Part shown: positions 26,969 to 41,150 of the stretch, in pieces
Layout of the letters: each line of letters opens with the position of its first letter
Numbering within the stretch: the first letter of the stretch is position 1
Assembly (NCBI GenBank): GCA_001414485.1
Contig: LLEY01000098.1
Span: 62,001-126,000 of the forward strand
Source of the DNA: Calycina herbarum
Taxonomy: Eukaryota > Ascomycota > Leotiomycetes > Helotiales > Pezizellaceae
Length of the DNA: 64,000 nucleotides
Reading direction: 5' to 3'
Translations under genes and position numbers: made by a program
The notes under the pieces: generated by a model
Seen by the model: the letters and a program-made list of their open reading frames with translations, nothing else
Database searches by the model: none
Told to the model about the DNA's origin: nothing

Positions 26969-27430
26969 TGTCACGAATCACGTGCTAGCACGTGACGAAG
27001 TGAAGTCCAGGCGACGCTCTAACAGGACAAGCACTATTATAACCCTGGAAGGAAGGAAGGATTAGACGTAGTAGGATATATAATCCTAGAATCTCTTTAT
27101 AGTTATATTATATAACTCGGTTAGGAGCAGTTAAGTAATAGAGTCCAGTTTTAAGCAGCCCTAGAAATAGAGTCGGACTCTATCTTTAGAACTCCTACTA
27201 AGTAGGACTCTAATATAAACGGAAGATTCTATATAAGACTAGCACGTCTACTATTAGATAGGAGCTTCGTACTTAACTTTAGTTATTAATCTTATTATCT
27301 TATTTAATATCTTTAATATAAGTAACGAGTTCACTTCTAAGTAAACAACCTAGTATATCTATACTTCTTACCTATATACTAACCTTTAAGACTTAGTTAT
27401 CTTTGTTTAGTTCGTTTAAGTTTTATTATA
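26969..27430 (+). repeat. Gypsy-A3 5' LTR (462 bp)
   Basis: It starts TGTCACGAATCACG and ends TTTTATTATA. It contains the 16-bp palindrome CACGTGCTAGCACGTG at 26979-26994 and TATA-like CTATATAAGAC near 27,230. Confidence 0.88.
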
Positions 27431-30400
27431 CTTTAAGTACCTACTTAGAAGTTCAGTCGCTATAGCTCTAGTAACCCCTGTAACAGCTAGCCCGAATACT
27501 AGTCGAGTTAACATCGCAGGCACGTCTAGAAGTACGACCGGAAGAACACCTGCTAGTATATAGTTAACTAGAAACGACGACAATGTTAGTATACTAGATA
27601 TACTCGAGCCTTATAAGGTTAAAGCACTTGAGTCTATTAAAGTTAAGATACTAGATACGTATTATAGGAAGCGAAAAGAACTCGACTTATTCCTTCTCTA
27701 AATAGATATCTACTTCAACTTTAACTCTAATAAGTTTAAAGGCAATTATAACTTACGAACTATCTTCGCTATCTCCTACCTTAGAGGATTAGTATTAGAA
27801 TAAGCCTAGCTATACTTAGAGGACTTCTTTAAGAATAAGAATAAAGATAGAAAGATAGAATTAACTAAGATTATATTTAAATCTTAGAGAGGATTTAAAG
27901 TAACTATTAGGAAAGTTTTTAGAGACTTTAATACGATCTAAACAGTTATATATAAGCTTTTAGAGTTATACTAAATCGGATTAGTAATAGATTATACTAA
28001 CGAATTTTAATATTATAAGACAAAGTTAGAATAAGATACTATTACTCTTATAGAACTCTTTTATAGAGGATTAAAGGTATATATTTATAAGGAAATAGCT
28101 AAGTAGAATATATAGTTCTTAACTATTATAGGTATAATTAAGGAAGTTGTCTAGTTAGATAACTATATATATAAATTTAGAAAGAGTAACCTTAGATATA
28201 GGGAAAAGAGTAAAGAGTTAGGAAAGTAGAAGTACTTTTATACTAATAAATATAGTAAGAAAGTAAATACTATATAAAAGAAAACCTTTTTAAAGAAAGA
28301 AGGACTTTTCTAAGAAGAGTAAAATCGTTAACGTAAGTAGAACTTATATTATAATTATAGCTTATAAGGTTATAGAGTAAATAAGTATAGTAAGAAGAAA
28401 GACTTTAAGAAAAAGAAATAAATTAATACTACTATTTAATAATAGATAGCCTTAACTAATCGTATTAAACTTATAGATAAGGAGCTTAAAGTATAAGAAT
28501 ATAGAACCTAGATTAAAAATAATAAAAGAGTTAGTAGTATTTAAAATACTAATAATAATAGAGATCTACTTCTTAAAGAATATTATAATATATAATTAGT
28601 AATAGAATCTAAGTAACCTCTTTAAATAGAATATAAATCACTACTATTAACTAGTTCTTTAGAGATATTAGATTTATCTTTTAGTTTAGAAGGAGAAATA
28701 AAAAATAAAGACCTTAAAGTTAGAAAAACTTAAGCTTTTCTTAGAATCTTTAAATAAGGAAATTAATAAGTATATATTAATAACTAAAAACTAGACTTCT
28801 AGAGTCTTTATATAATATAAGGAGTTAATCTAACTATTTTAATAATATATATAGTTATAAGTAATAACTCTAAAATAATAACTTTAGTTAGCTTAATTAC
28901 TAGACGAAAAACTATTAAAAGGAAAGAACTTAAACGTAAATAATAACTAGTTAAAAAACCTAGCTACTTTAAAGTAAGAGATATATAGAGAATATACGAT
29001 ATTTTAGATAAAATTAGTATATAGATATAGTAAGTTCTAATAGGATTTAAAGAACGAATTAAAACCTCTTTCCTTAGAACGCTACCTAAAGATATTATAC
29101 TAAGAGAATTTAAGTAATATATTATAATTATATTAATTAGAAATAATAAGCTAGTATTTAAAAAATATAACTTATAACAGCTGTTTAGTATACTATTCTA
29201 AGAGTAAAGAGAGCTTAATATAACTAAATAGGCTAAAACAGAACTAGAAGAATTATACTATCTATTAATAAGAGAACTATAGTTTATAGAAATAGTATAG
29301 GAAACGATAGTATAATAGATACGATATAAACTAAGTCTAACCTTAGACTAGTTATTATAAAAGCAGTTTAAAGGAATATTACTAGAACCTACTAGAATAG
29401 TAGAATATTATTAGATATACGAAGTAGTATTATTAGATAAAGAAGGAGTAGTATTCTTTTCTTAGTCTTAGATTTAAGTAGTTAAAGAAAAGAATTTAAG
29501 AGACTATATATTTAAGGTTTATTATATAAAACTAGAGATAAGTATACTAGAGGCTACTTTAGATTATTTATATATAAGAGAACTATAGTCTATAGAAGCT
29601 ATTTTAGAAACTAGTTATAAATAGATCTAATATAATTATAAACGAATACTAAAGCGATTTATAAGAGGAATTCCTAAAACTATAGAAATCGTAGAATATA
29701 GATTAGTATATAAAGTAGTATATACTAATAAGAAAAGAGTAAGATTCTTTCTATAATATAAGAATAAGGAGAGAAAGAATTATAATCAAGAAAATCGATC
29801 TTTTAAAGTCTAATATATTAAAGTAAAGTTAAACACTACTTTAAGAGAAAGATAGTTAATAGTAACTATAGAAATATAAGAGAAGAAGTTATAAGTTATA
29901 ATAGACTTAGAAGTAATAGGTAACTTTATCTCTCTAATAGCTTAAGAAAAGCTAAACGTTCTAATTAAAGGGATAAGACTATAGTAATTAAGAGTAGTTA
30001 ATAGAATAGATATTATATATTAAAATAGGATTATTAATTAGTAAACTATTCTAATAAAAGTTAATATTAAAGGATACTATTTAGATATATAATTTAATAT
30101 TATTAAAATAGGAAGTAAGAAAGTAATACTTAGTATACTATAGATTTAAAAACATAATCTAGAAATTAACTAGAAAGCTAGAATAATAACCTTTAGTTAA
30201 TATAAATATATAGGTTTATATTTATAACTTTAAGACTAGAACAAGGTTAGCGCTACCTCTTCTAAAGTATTAGAACACCTTATCTAAGGTCTTTTATAAG
30301 TTAGTAAGAAAGCTAATAATAAAATACCTATATAGTATAAAGAATTTAAGGCTTTGTTTAAAAACCTAGAAGACTTACGAGCTTTACTAAAATATTACTT

Positions 30401-32224
30401 ATAAGATTATAAGATTAAATTAAAAAAGAGTTATTATCTCTTAAAGTAGAAGCTTCGGTTATATAACTAGAAAAGCCTATAGAGAATAGAAAGTTATATA
30501 AAGGAAGGTATTAAGAAGGGATATATTAAGAGATCTAAGTTACTAATTACCTTAAATATACTTATTATTAAGAAGAATAACAACCTAGATAAAAGAGTAT
30601 ATATTAATTACTAAGAAGTAAATTACGTTATAGTTAAGGACGCTTATCTACTACTACCTAGCTAATACTTATAAGATAAGTTAGGTAAAGTAGTACGATT
30701 TACGAAACTAGATTAATAAAACGCTTATAGACTTATATAGATAAAGGTTAGAGACGAATAGAAGATAGTATTCGCCTTACTATTAGGCCTCTATAAATAT
30801 ATAGTTATACTATTTAGACTTTATAATATACTAGCTATATATTAGAGATAAAATAATAATATTTTAGAAGATCTTCTAAGAATAATAGTAATCTATTACT
30901 TAGATAATATCTTAATCTTCTTAGAAAAAGAAGAAGAATATAAAGGATATATTAGAGAAGTTTTATAATAACTTATAAAAGTAAACTCTTAGTTAAAACT
31001 CTTAAAATACAAGTTTAGAGTAATTTAAACACTTTTCTTAGATTAGGTATTTAGCTTAGAGAAAATAGAAATAGATCTAGTAAAGATCTAAGACATCTTA
31101 AACTAGAAATTACTAGAGAATGTAAAAGATATATAGTCCTTCCTTAGATTTATAAACTTTTACTATCTATTTATCTAAGACTATATAAAGATTACTAAAC
31201 TAATATTAGTACTAGTTAAGAAGGCTATTACGTTTATATAGAATAAATAAGTAGAGAATACTTTTTAGAAAATTAAAGCAAAGTTTATAGAAAAACCTAT
31301 TTTATATAATTTTAATATAGATAAACCTAGTATAATCGAAATAGACGCTTTAGATATAGTAGTAGGTACGATTTACCTATAACTAAATAATAAGAGAAAA
31401 CTTATACTTATTATATATTATTCTAAAATATTTAACCTAGTATAATAAAACTATAACATCTTTAATAAAGAATTACTTACTATAGTATTAGCTTTAGAAC
31501 ACTAAAGAATTTATTTATAACTAGTAAAATACTAAGTTATAGTTTTATCCGACTACGAAAACCTTAGAACGTTTATAATAAGACGATTAGCTAGGTAGTT
31601 AGAGATACTAGGAGGATTTAATATTATTATTCGATATATAAAGAGAACGTTAAATACTTATATTAATACTCTTAGCTAGAAACCTAGATATAAGAGAAAT
31701 AAAGAGTATAAAAAGACTACGATCTTAAAAACTCTTAAAAACAGAGACTTAGTACCTACTATATATAAGATAGTAGTAATAAATAATATTTAGATAGATA
31801 AGATTTAAAATATATATAAAGGTTATAACTAGTATATAAAAGGAAAGCTATAGGTTCCTAGTTTATATACTAAGGAGTTTATATAGGAATACTATACTAC
31901 GCCTACTTACGGTTACTAAGGAATTCGTAGAACCCTCTAGAGAATAAGATAATACTACTATATTAATCAGTTATCTATAATAGTTAAGGAAGTAATAGTA
32001 GAATATAATACTTATACTAGGAATAAGGCTTCCTACTATACTTCTTATAGACAGATAAACACTACTCTAATACTATAGATACCTTAGAAATTAATATCTA
32101 TAGATTTTATTATTAAATTACTAAAATCTAAAGACTTGATAATAGGAGTTAAGTATAACACAATCTTAGTTATTATAGAACGACTTATAAAGTATATAAT
32201 TTTAATAGTATATATAGAGTTAAG

Positions 32225-32553
32225 TGTTACGGACCTGGCCACCGCCGAGCACGTGACTCGCGTACGGCTGCTCGCCGGCGTCCGCAAAGCCTGCTATTCC
32301 TAGCCTAGCCTAGAACTATTCCTACCTAGGCTAGGAACCATTTCTATAAACGGATCGACATTCCTATAACTTATCGATTCCTTAGCTATCTCTATATTAT
32401 AGGACCTCTAGAAGTCTCCTCTTTCCTTCTCTTCTCTTCTATAGCTTTAGATCTTTAATTAAACTATCTCTTACTTCTCTGATTATCTACTATACCTATA
32501 TATATTATAGGTAAGGATAACTACTAGAAAGCTAGCAGATTAGGTTTATTATA
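32225..32553 (+). repeat. Gypsy-B2 5' LTR (329 bp)
   Basis: It starts TGTTACGGACCTGG and ends TTTATTATA, with the same length as both B1 LTRs. The GC-rich head with CACGTG is preserved. Confidence 0.9.
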
Positions 32554-35500
32554 TTATCTAAAGCTCCCTTCTTCTCTCTATTTACTACTACTCCTAAGAA
32601 GGATTAGAATATCTGTTATAATTCTAATACGACACCTACGGTTTGTATAGACTGCCTATAGATGCTACCGGCGCCTTATATAGCCCTGTGTACCCGTGCC
32701 TACCACCGCGTATAAGAGCCTAGGGCTCTTCTACCTATACCCTCTATCCTTATAACTGAGTCGTCTACAACGATGTCTGCCGACCAGCCTACAGACGCTT
32801 AATAGCTCGCTACAGCCCTAAAACAGATCCGCCTACTACGAGAATAACTAGACGACGTCTATACCCCTCTATAAGGGAATACCCTATCTAAAACTAGATA
32901 ACACAGGTCGTTTATAGTTAAGCTTAAGGATACTAAGCCTCTAATAGATAGCTTATCTCTAACCTTCAATAACTAGAAGATCTAGATTAAGGACAAGTTC
33001 CTTATTAACGCCTCTATGTTTAAGCTAGAGGAAGCAAAGATAGCTTACGTTTTTAACTATATAGCTGATATTACTTAGAAGCATCTTACGCCCTATTACT
33101 AGAAGGGACCTAAGCCGTTTTAGTCTATAAAAGAAATAATTATATATCTTATAGATATCTTAAAGAACCTGTTTAAAGCGTAGGACGCCTATATCGAATT
33201 CCGCCAGCTTATTATAAGAGATAATAAGACTTTCGTAACCTTCTATACTCGCTTCTTATACCTTATAGGCACTGAACAGATCCCGACAGACGACTTATAG
33301 CCCGACTTATATAACAAGCTTACGCCACCTCTACAACAGTCTGTCTTACTATTCTTAGACGTCCTACTTACAAGTACAGCCCTAGCAAACAAGTGTCGAC
33401 TTGTTAATAAGAACTTACGAAGACTTTAGCTCTGTAGAAGTAACTTATAAACCGCTCGTCTCATCCCCCAGCCCGTAACTGCTACTACTACCTCCTGCCT
33501 AGCTAGAACTTTCACTACTACTTAAACTACGTTCCGTATAACCTCCCCTACCCCGGCCCCCCGCCTTTATAGACTATTACGTAAACCAACGCCTGCTTGT
33601 AAGGAACCGGACAACGCCTGCTTCAAGTGTAAGAGGACTAGGCACTATGCCCACGAATGCCCTAAGAACTCTAAGCCTATTACAGACGTTAATAAGCTTA
33701 CAGAGCCTACGTCTGACTTAGGACAGTCGGAAAACGACTAAGTCTAGGGAAAGTCTCCCTCCTAGGCTTGCTTTACCGAGGTCCTAGCTAGTTAGCTATC
33801 GATCTAAGTTAGCTACTTAGAGGAAAACAGTTCACGGTCTCTTATAACTTGGTTTTTAATAGATATAGATTCAAAACCTCTACTCTAGCTAATACTAGAG
33901 TAAACAGCTTCGTACTTATTAGTACAAAGTTCGCTTAGGAGCTGGCTCGCTTCTTCTCTTTAACTATTTATACTCTTCCTACTCCTATTACAGTTCGCGG
34001 CTTTAATAGATAGAGTCGACAGTTCGTAGACCGCTATATTATTCTTCACTTACACATAGACGGCTGTAAACAGTACAACGTCCCTATAGTCCTCCTTAAT
34101 ACTAGCTATTAGGACCTTATTCTTAGGCGTATATGGTTTAACCAGCTTAACGTATAACTCAACCCTCGTCAGCGCCGACTTATATAGCCTATAGATCTCC
34201 CTCCTTCTCTTAACCTTGTCTAGCTATGCCTCCTAGATCCTAGGATCCTATAGACTCGGCTCTTAAACCTAGATTACTAAGCTGACGTAGATCGCCGCGA
34301 TTAGGCCTTAGAAGAATAGGTTATATATAAATACTAGGAAGACCTATAACTGTTTATAAGCCTTGTCGACAAGCTGCTAGTCCCTCGGATCCTAGCACGC
34401 CCGCCTACTACACCTCTAGCCGTACGTCACAGCGAGTACTAGGACCGCTAAAACAACTTACGAAATATAAACCGCGCCCTTATAGGTTTAGATATCTATA
34501 AAGCCTCTATAGCACGCCTAAAACGTATACGCCTTAACCTACTACTAGTAGACATCGCTGTTATCGGTACTGCTATATATCGCTATAACCTATAAGATAC
34601 TAAAGCTACAGCCTTTAGTATCTCTCTTTATAAGATCGATTACTTAATAGAAAAAAAGCTTATAGATTAAAAAGACGACTTACAGGTCTAAGAAAGCCTC
34701 CCCAGAGCCTACTAGGATCTCGTAGACGTTTTCTCTAAAGCTACGTCTAATACTCTTCTCCCTCGTCGCCTATATAACTATAAAATCGAACTTACAGACA
34801 GGAACGCAGATAACTTATCCTATAGCCCCCTCCGCCATCAGTTAACAGACGAGCTCTAAGCTATAAAACAATACCTTATTAAGAACCTTTATAAAGGTTT
34901 TATTAAGGCTAGCCAAGCCCTCTTTATAGCCCTAATTCTCTTTATTAAGAAGTCTAACAGCTCTCTACGGTTCTATATAGATTACTATAAGCTTAATAAC
35001 CTAACCTATAAGGACTAGTATCCTCTTCTATTAATCGACGAAACTCTTACTCGGCTAAGCAAGGCTCGTATTTTTATAAAGCTAGATATATAATAAGCTT
35101 TTTACTAGATTTAGATTAACCCTAATTCTAAGGAACTAATAACGTTCCAGACCTATTATAGAGCCTATAAGTGCAAAGTTATATCTTTTAGACTAACTAA
35201 CAAACCTATAATATATCAACGGTTTATAAACGACGTACTCTTTAACTATTTAGACGACTTTTATACTACCTACTTTAACGATATTCTTATTTACTCCAAG
35301 AACGAGCTAGACTATTAGGAACACGTTTATAAGGTCCTTTTATAGCTTCGTAAAGCTAGCTTATAAGCTAATATTAAGAAATCTAAGTTTAACGTTACTT
35401 ATACGAAGTACCTAGGCTTCTACGTAAGCACTAACAGGATTAAAGTAGACCTAGAAAAGATAGAAACAATCTATAACTAGGAACGCCCTATTATAGTCCG

Positions 35501-37814
35501 TAGTGTTTAGTCCTTTCTTAGCTTTTATAACTTCTATTAGAAGTTTATTCTTAACTATAGACGAGTCGTACGCCTATTAACGGCCCTAACCTATAAAGAC
35601 CAGCCGTTTTAGTAGACACCTGCTTATTAGAACGCCTTCTCTAAGCTAAAGGCCCGGCTTATTAATACACCTCTTCTTATATACTTTAATCTGTAATACG
35701 AGTCTATAGTTAAGACTAATTCCTCTAACAGCGTCCTTAATAGTATACTCCTTTAGTTATAGCCGAGTTAAGAGTAGTACCTTATAGCTTACTTCTCTAA
35801 GATAATAATACCTACTAAGATTAACTACCCGATTTATAATAAAGAGATGCTAGCTATTATACGTTCTCTAGAAGCCTAGAGACCTAAGCTCAAAGGGTCT
35901 CTACACCGGGTATAGGTTGTTTTAGACTATAAAGCTCTCAAGTACTTTATAATAACTAAAGCCTTATCTAGCTAATAAGCCTGCTAGGCTAAAACCCTCT
36001 CTCGATTTAACTTCCTACTTACTTATAAGCCTAGTAGCTAGAATCGAGCGGATTCCCTTACTTACCAGGACTAAGAAGCAGATAGTTAAATAGTAATAAA
36101 GATATCTACTCGTATATAAGTCCTCTTATAGCCTAAGAATCTCGACTCGCGGATTATTACAGACCTAGACTTAGACTCTTCCGTAGATATTATACCTGTT
36201 AGAGTAGCCGACAGACTATACGACTTAATTAACAATATCCTACAGGCCAATCGTATAAGTACGAGCCTTAACGCTCTCCGCTAGTACGCTACGGACGAAC
36301 GCCCTAGCTAGACAACCTATAACAGCCTCCTACTATACCAAGAACGGCTTATCCTACCCGAGAACGACGATCTTAAAGTACGCTTACTAAGCGAGGTTTA
36401 TAATCAAGTCTCAGTAGCCTACCCTAGACAATCTAAGACTCTAAAGCTAGTTACGGACCGCTACTACTAGCTACACCTTCGTTTAGATATATAACGATTC
36501 GTCTATAACTGCTAGACCTGCCGTCGCTCTTACGTGCCGCGAGACCGCCCCCCTAGACTCCTTAACCCCTTGCCTATCCCGGATCGCCTATAGCAACATA
36601 TATTAGTTGATTTTAAGGAATTCCCTCCTAATAAGTCTAGGATAGATATAATTATTATCTTTATCTACTAGCTAAGTAAGAGATCTATCTCTATCCCTTA
36701 CCTAAAGACTATAGACGTAAAAAAGACTACGCAGATCTACCTCGACCGCGTATAGCGCTATTATAGACCGTCAGATACTATTATCTCTAACCGCGGTCCG
36801 TAATTCGTCTTAGAGTTCTAGCAAGAGTTTAACCGGATCCTAAGGACTAAGATTAAGCTATTCATAGCCGTATATATATAAACCGACGGTTAAACTAAGA
36901 ATATAAACCAGTAGATTAACTAACGCCTTCGCCTATTTATAAACTACTATTAAGATAACTAGTCTAAACTAATACCGATTATAGACTACACTTAAGCTAT
37001 ACTTCCCTAGGACTCGACGACTCTTCTGCCTATATAAATCGAGCTTAGTTACGTGCCACGTACTAGCTTTAATTAAGTCTGCCAGAGCCTAGAAGAGCTA
37101 ATAAGCGTCCGTAAACAGCTTTCACAAGACAAAGCAGTTGCGTACGTAACCTATATATACAGCGCCTAGGAAACCGCCTGTAAGGGAATCGAGGCTGCTT
37201 AGAAACGCCAGCGTAAGCAAGTAAATAAGCACCGGCGACTAGTAGACTTTACTATAGGCGACAAGGTCTATATATCGATAAAGACGTGGAATATAGACCG
37301 CCTAAGCTATAAGCTCGACTAGCAGATAGCTAGTCTATATACAGTCCTAGAAAAGGTTAGAAACGCTTTCTAGGTCGACCTGCCTCTAATAATTAAAATA
37401 TAGCCTATGATCTCTATAGATAAGCTTTACAAAGCTCTTAACGATCCGCTACTAGGCTAGCTATAGGAACCAGGACTGCCTATTATAGTTAACAGGTATG
37501 ACGAATAGGATGTAGACCAAGTACTAGCCTTTAGAGGCTATTATAGAAAATTATAATACCAGGTTTAATAGGTATAAAGCGAGCTAGACCCGGCCTAGTA
37601 CCTAGCTTCTGACTTTATAGGCTGCCTATATAAGCTTTAAGAGTTTCACGCTCTAAATCCTTCTCTTCTAAGGCCTCCTAGGTACTTAGTAGAATGGTTA
37701 TAGAGCTAGGAAGATAATATAGACGAGCTGGAATATTATAAGAATAAGGATAAATTACCTATAAGGTAGTAGGTTTAGAGCTCGCGGGCGAGCTCTACTT
37801 AAAGAGGGGGGTAA

Positions 37815-38143
37815 TGTTATAGACCTGGCCACCGCCGAGCACGTGACTCACGTACGGCTGCTCGCCAGCGTCTGTAAAGCCTGCTATTCCTAGCCTAGCC
37901 TAGAACCATTCCTACCTAGGCTAGGAACTATTTCTATAAACGGATCGACATTCCTATAACTTATCGATTCCTTAGCTATCTCTATATTATAGGACCTCTA
38001 GAAGTCTCCTCTTTCCTTCTCTTCTCTTCTATAGCTTTAGATCTTCAATTAAACCACCTCTTACTTCTCTGATTATCCGCTACACCTGTGTATACTATAG
38101 GTAAGGATAACTACCAGAGGGCTAGCAGATTGGGTTTGTTATA
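37815..38143 (+). repeat. Gypsy-B2 3' LTR (329 bp)
   Basis: It is preceded by the purine tract AAAGAGGGGGG (37801-37811) and followed by the TTAAG target duplication. Confidence 0.9.
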
Positions 38144-39587
38144 TTAAGTATAGCTAAGGAATTAGTATTTATATTCCTTAGAGAAGTAGTCTTAAGATAT
38201 AGACTATTTAAAGAAATACTCTTAAATAGAGATAAGCTCTTTACTTTAAAATTTTAGATTACTCTTATAGAACGATTAGGTACGAAAAGAAAGCTCTCTA
38301 TAGCTTTTTACTCTTAAATAAATAGAGGAAACGAACAGATGAATTAAGTAGTTAAAATATATCTTCGTTACTACGTGAACTACTAGTAAGACAACTAGGT
38401 AGAACTGCTATCCTTAGCATAGTTTGCTTATAACAGTTTAGTAACGGAAATAATACTTATTACGCTATTTTATACTAACTTTAGATATAAGTTATTAGTA
38501 TATCGAGAAATACTATCTATAACTATCGATAACTAACTTACTTATATTTACGTCTCGAAAATTAAAGAGCTATATAAGGAACTTATAGAGGATTTGTAAT
38601 TCATAGCTAAAAGGAACACGTACTACTATAATAAACGACGTAGTTAGGAGCTAACGCTAAAAGAGGAGGATAAAGTCTACTTAGTATAAAAAAACATCGA
38701 TATAAAAAGACTAAGTAATAAACTAGATTATAAAAAACTTAGACTATTTAAAATTAAACAAGTTAAGAGACCTTTGAATTATAAATTAGCACTACTAAAG
38801 ATAATAAACATCTACCTAGTATTCTATATATCCTTACTTAAACTAGTACTACTAGAAGCACTACTAGCTCTATTTATAGAAATTCAACTAGTTAATCTAA
38901 ATATCGAATATAAAGTTAAAAGGATTCTTAACTATAAGATTATTAGAGGCAAAGTTAAGTACTTAATTAAATAGTTAGACTACCTATATTTAGAAAATAT
39001 ATAAGAACTAAAAAACAACCTTAACTATTATCTAAGGGAACTTTAGAAGTTCTACTAACAAAACCCAGGGCTACCTAGAACTCAGGACCAGGGTCGGATA
39101 GAGACATATTATTAGAAAGTACCTATTTAATAAAGAGAGTAATCTCGAAGGCGGGAAACTAGGTAGAAGAGGACTCGAGAGGAGGACTCGAAGGAGGAGG
39201 ACTCGAAGGAGGAGGACTTAGAGAAGTAATAGAGAATCGTTTACGTATAGAGCTAAAGAAAAATCGATATATAGGTTTTCAAGGCCTAGAGATAGAAACG
39301 ATAAGATAACTAGAACTATTATAAGACCTTTTCAACCGAATACACTTAGAATAGCGAGAGGATTTAGAGAGCTCTAGAAGACATCGACAGGACTGTTTAT
39401 AATAGAAAGAATAAGTCTTAGCCGGACGTTATATAGATTCGATCTATATAGTAAGAGCTAAACACTCTTTTCGTTTAGTATATAAAGAGGATATGTTTAT
39501 ATATAAAAGAAGGTCGATATCTTTCTAATAAATATATTTTAGGTTTATATTCTAGTATAGGGATATGCTAGGCTAAGAAGAGGATAG

Positions 39588-40050
39588 TGTTATAAATCAC
39601 GTGCTAGCATGTAACGAAGTGAAGTCTAGGTAACGCTCTAATAGGACAAGTACTATTATAACCCTAGAAGAAAGGAAGGATTAGATATAGTAGAATACGT
39701 AATCCTAGGATCTTATTATAGTTATATTATATAACTCGGTTAGGAGCAGTTAGGTAATAGAGTCTAGTTTTAAGGAGCCCTAGAAATAGAGTCAGACTCT
39801 ATTTTTAGGACTCCTACTAAGTAGGACTTTAAATATAAACGGAAGGTTCTATATAAGACTAGTATATCTGCTATTAGATAGAAGCTTCGTACTTAACTTT
39901 AGTTATTAATCTTATTATCTTATTTAACATCTTTGATATAAGTAACAAGTTCACTTCTAAGTAAGTAACCCGGCGCATCTATACTTCTTACCTGTATACT
40001 AACCTTCGAGACTTAGTCATCTTTGTTTAGTTCGTTTAAGTTTCGTTATA
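39588..40050 (+). repeat. Gypsy-A3 3' LTR (463 bp)
   Basis: It matches 26969-27430. The palindrome near its start is broken by G/A and C/T changes (CACGTGCTAGCATGTAA). Confidence 0.88.
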
Positions 40051-41150
40051 CCTAGCTAGGCGTCTAGTAATAAGTTTCTTAGTAGTAGTAAACGTTTTTA
40101 GATTTAGATAATTAGTAAGTACTATTACTAGATACGTTATACTCTAGAGGTAAATCCTCTATTCTTCGAGAGCTAGAATAATAGTTATAGGTTCTTTATT
40201 ATAAATACTATAGTGCTATTATACTACGTCGAACGTTTTCGAGAAATATACTATAGATATAAGCTTTCTTATCTTATTTAGTTATAGATATATAGCTTCT
40301 ACTACTATATCTAAAGCGTTTATTTTAACTATACTAGGTTTTTTATAGTTATAGTTATATAGAATCGGTTCTACTATAAATCGTCTCTTGATTTCTTAAA
40401 AAGCTTTTTTAGCTTTTTTATTCTAGATAAAAGCTATAGCTTTTCTAGTTAAAGTTAATATTAGTTTTATAATCTTTATATAATTCTTAATAAAAGAATA
40501 GTAGAAGTTAGCGAATCTAAGAAAGAATTATATATCTTTAACGTTCTTTAGTAAGTCTTATTTAATAACTATATAGATCTTTTCTAGATTTATTTCTCTT
40601 TTCTCTAAGCTAAATACTCGTCTAAGAAAGAGTATATAAGTAACTTCGAATTCATATTTTAAGAGTTTTAGACGAGAGTCTACTCTTATAAGTTATCGCA
40701 GAACTTTCTTAATATATCTCTTATATTCTTCTTCTTTTTCTAAGAAGATTAATATATTATCTAGGTAATATATAATAGTTACTTCTAGAAGATCTTCTAG
40801 AATATTATTATTCTATTTCTAATAAGTAGCTAGTATATTAGTTAAACTAAAAGATATTACTATATACTTATAGAGTTCTAATAGTAAGACAAATATAGTC
40901 TTCTATTTATAGCCGGCTTTGATTCTAATTAAGCTATAGACGTTCTATTAATCGAGTTTTATAAATTTCTTTACTCGGCCTAACTTGTCTTATAAGTATT
41001 AGCTTATTAGTAGCGGATAAGTGTTCTTAATCGTTATATTATTTACTTCTCTATAATTAATATATACTCGTCTATTTAAATTATCTTTTTTCTTAATAAT
41101 TCGTAGTATTATTTAGAATATTTTATTAATTTTCTACTATATAAAGCGTA
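40051..41150 (-). mobile_element. Gypsy-A copy 4 (A4): inverted reverse transcriptase/RNase H fragment
   Basis: The complement reads as gypsy-A pol: KKKDNLNRRVYINYRE near 41,090, then YLDNILIFLEKEEEYK near 40,750, a block with FLRFANFYYSFIK near 40,510, and RNase H-like sequence to 40,051. No LTR is attached, and the fragment abuts the 3' LTR of A3. A3 and A4 are in opposite orientation, so this junction probably arose by rearrangement or by insertion next to a truncated copy. Confidence 0.75.

Larger units (their letters stand above)
32225..38143 (+). mobile_element. Gypsy-B copy 2 (B2): complete Ty3/gypsy chromovirus, 5919 bp
   Basis: The LTRs are 32225-32553 and 37815-38143, and the target duplication TTAAG (32220-32224 and 38144-38148) closes exactly onto the gypsy-A integrase sequence. 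Gag starts at an ATG at 32773 and keeps an intact CX2CX4HX4C zinc knuckle at 33619-33660. The reverse transcriptase active region reads YFNDILIYSK near 35,271-35,300, followed by RNase H, integrase near 36,400-37,200 and a chromodomain-like end. It holds more TGC, CAA and CAG codons than B1, so it is the less mutated copy, but stops remain throughout. Confidence 0.9.
26969..40050 (+). mobile_element. Gypsy-A copy 3 (A3): Ty3/gypsy element with gypsy-B2 nested inside its integrase
   Basis: The LTRs are 26969-27430 and 39588-40050. Without the nested element (32225-38143) it is about 7.16 kb. Gag reads well near 27,700-28,430 (LRTIFAISYLRGL); protease is near 29,880, reverse transcriptase with YLDNILIF near 30,900, and integrase from about 31,890, resuming at 38,144. 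A chromodomain remnant reads EYKVKRILNYKIIRGKVKYL near 38,910-38,970, and a purine tract lies before the 3' LTR. The flanks gtata and cctag do not match, so no target duplication is seen. The U3 half of its LTR differs from that of A2. Confidence 0.87.

Noticed and set aside
26738..26974. 78-aa minus-strand open frame.
   Set aside because: It is antisense to the Fot1-C transposase remnant, with Tyr/Ile-rich content that follows from AT-rich DNA.
32084..32287. 67-aa minus-strand open frame.
   Set aside because: It spans the junction of gypsy-A3 and the gypsy-B2 LTR on the antisense strand and has no domain.
38774..38974. 66-aa plus-strand open frame as a separate gene.
   Set aside because: It is the surviving chromodomain part of gypsy-A3 pol and has no ATG start.
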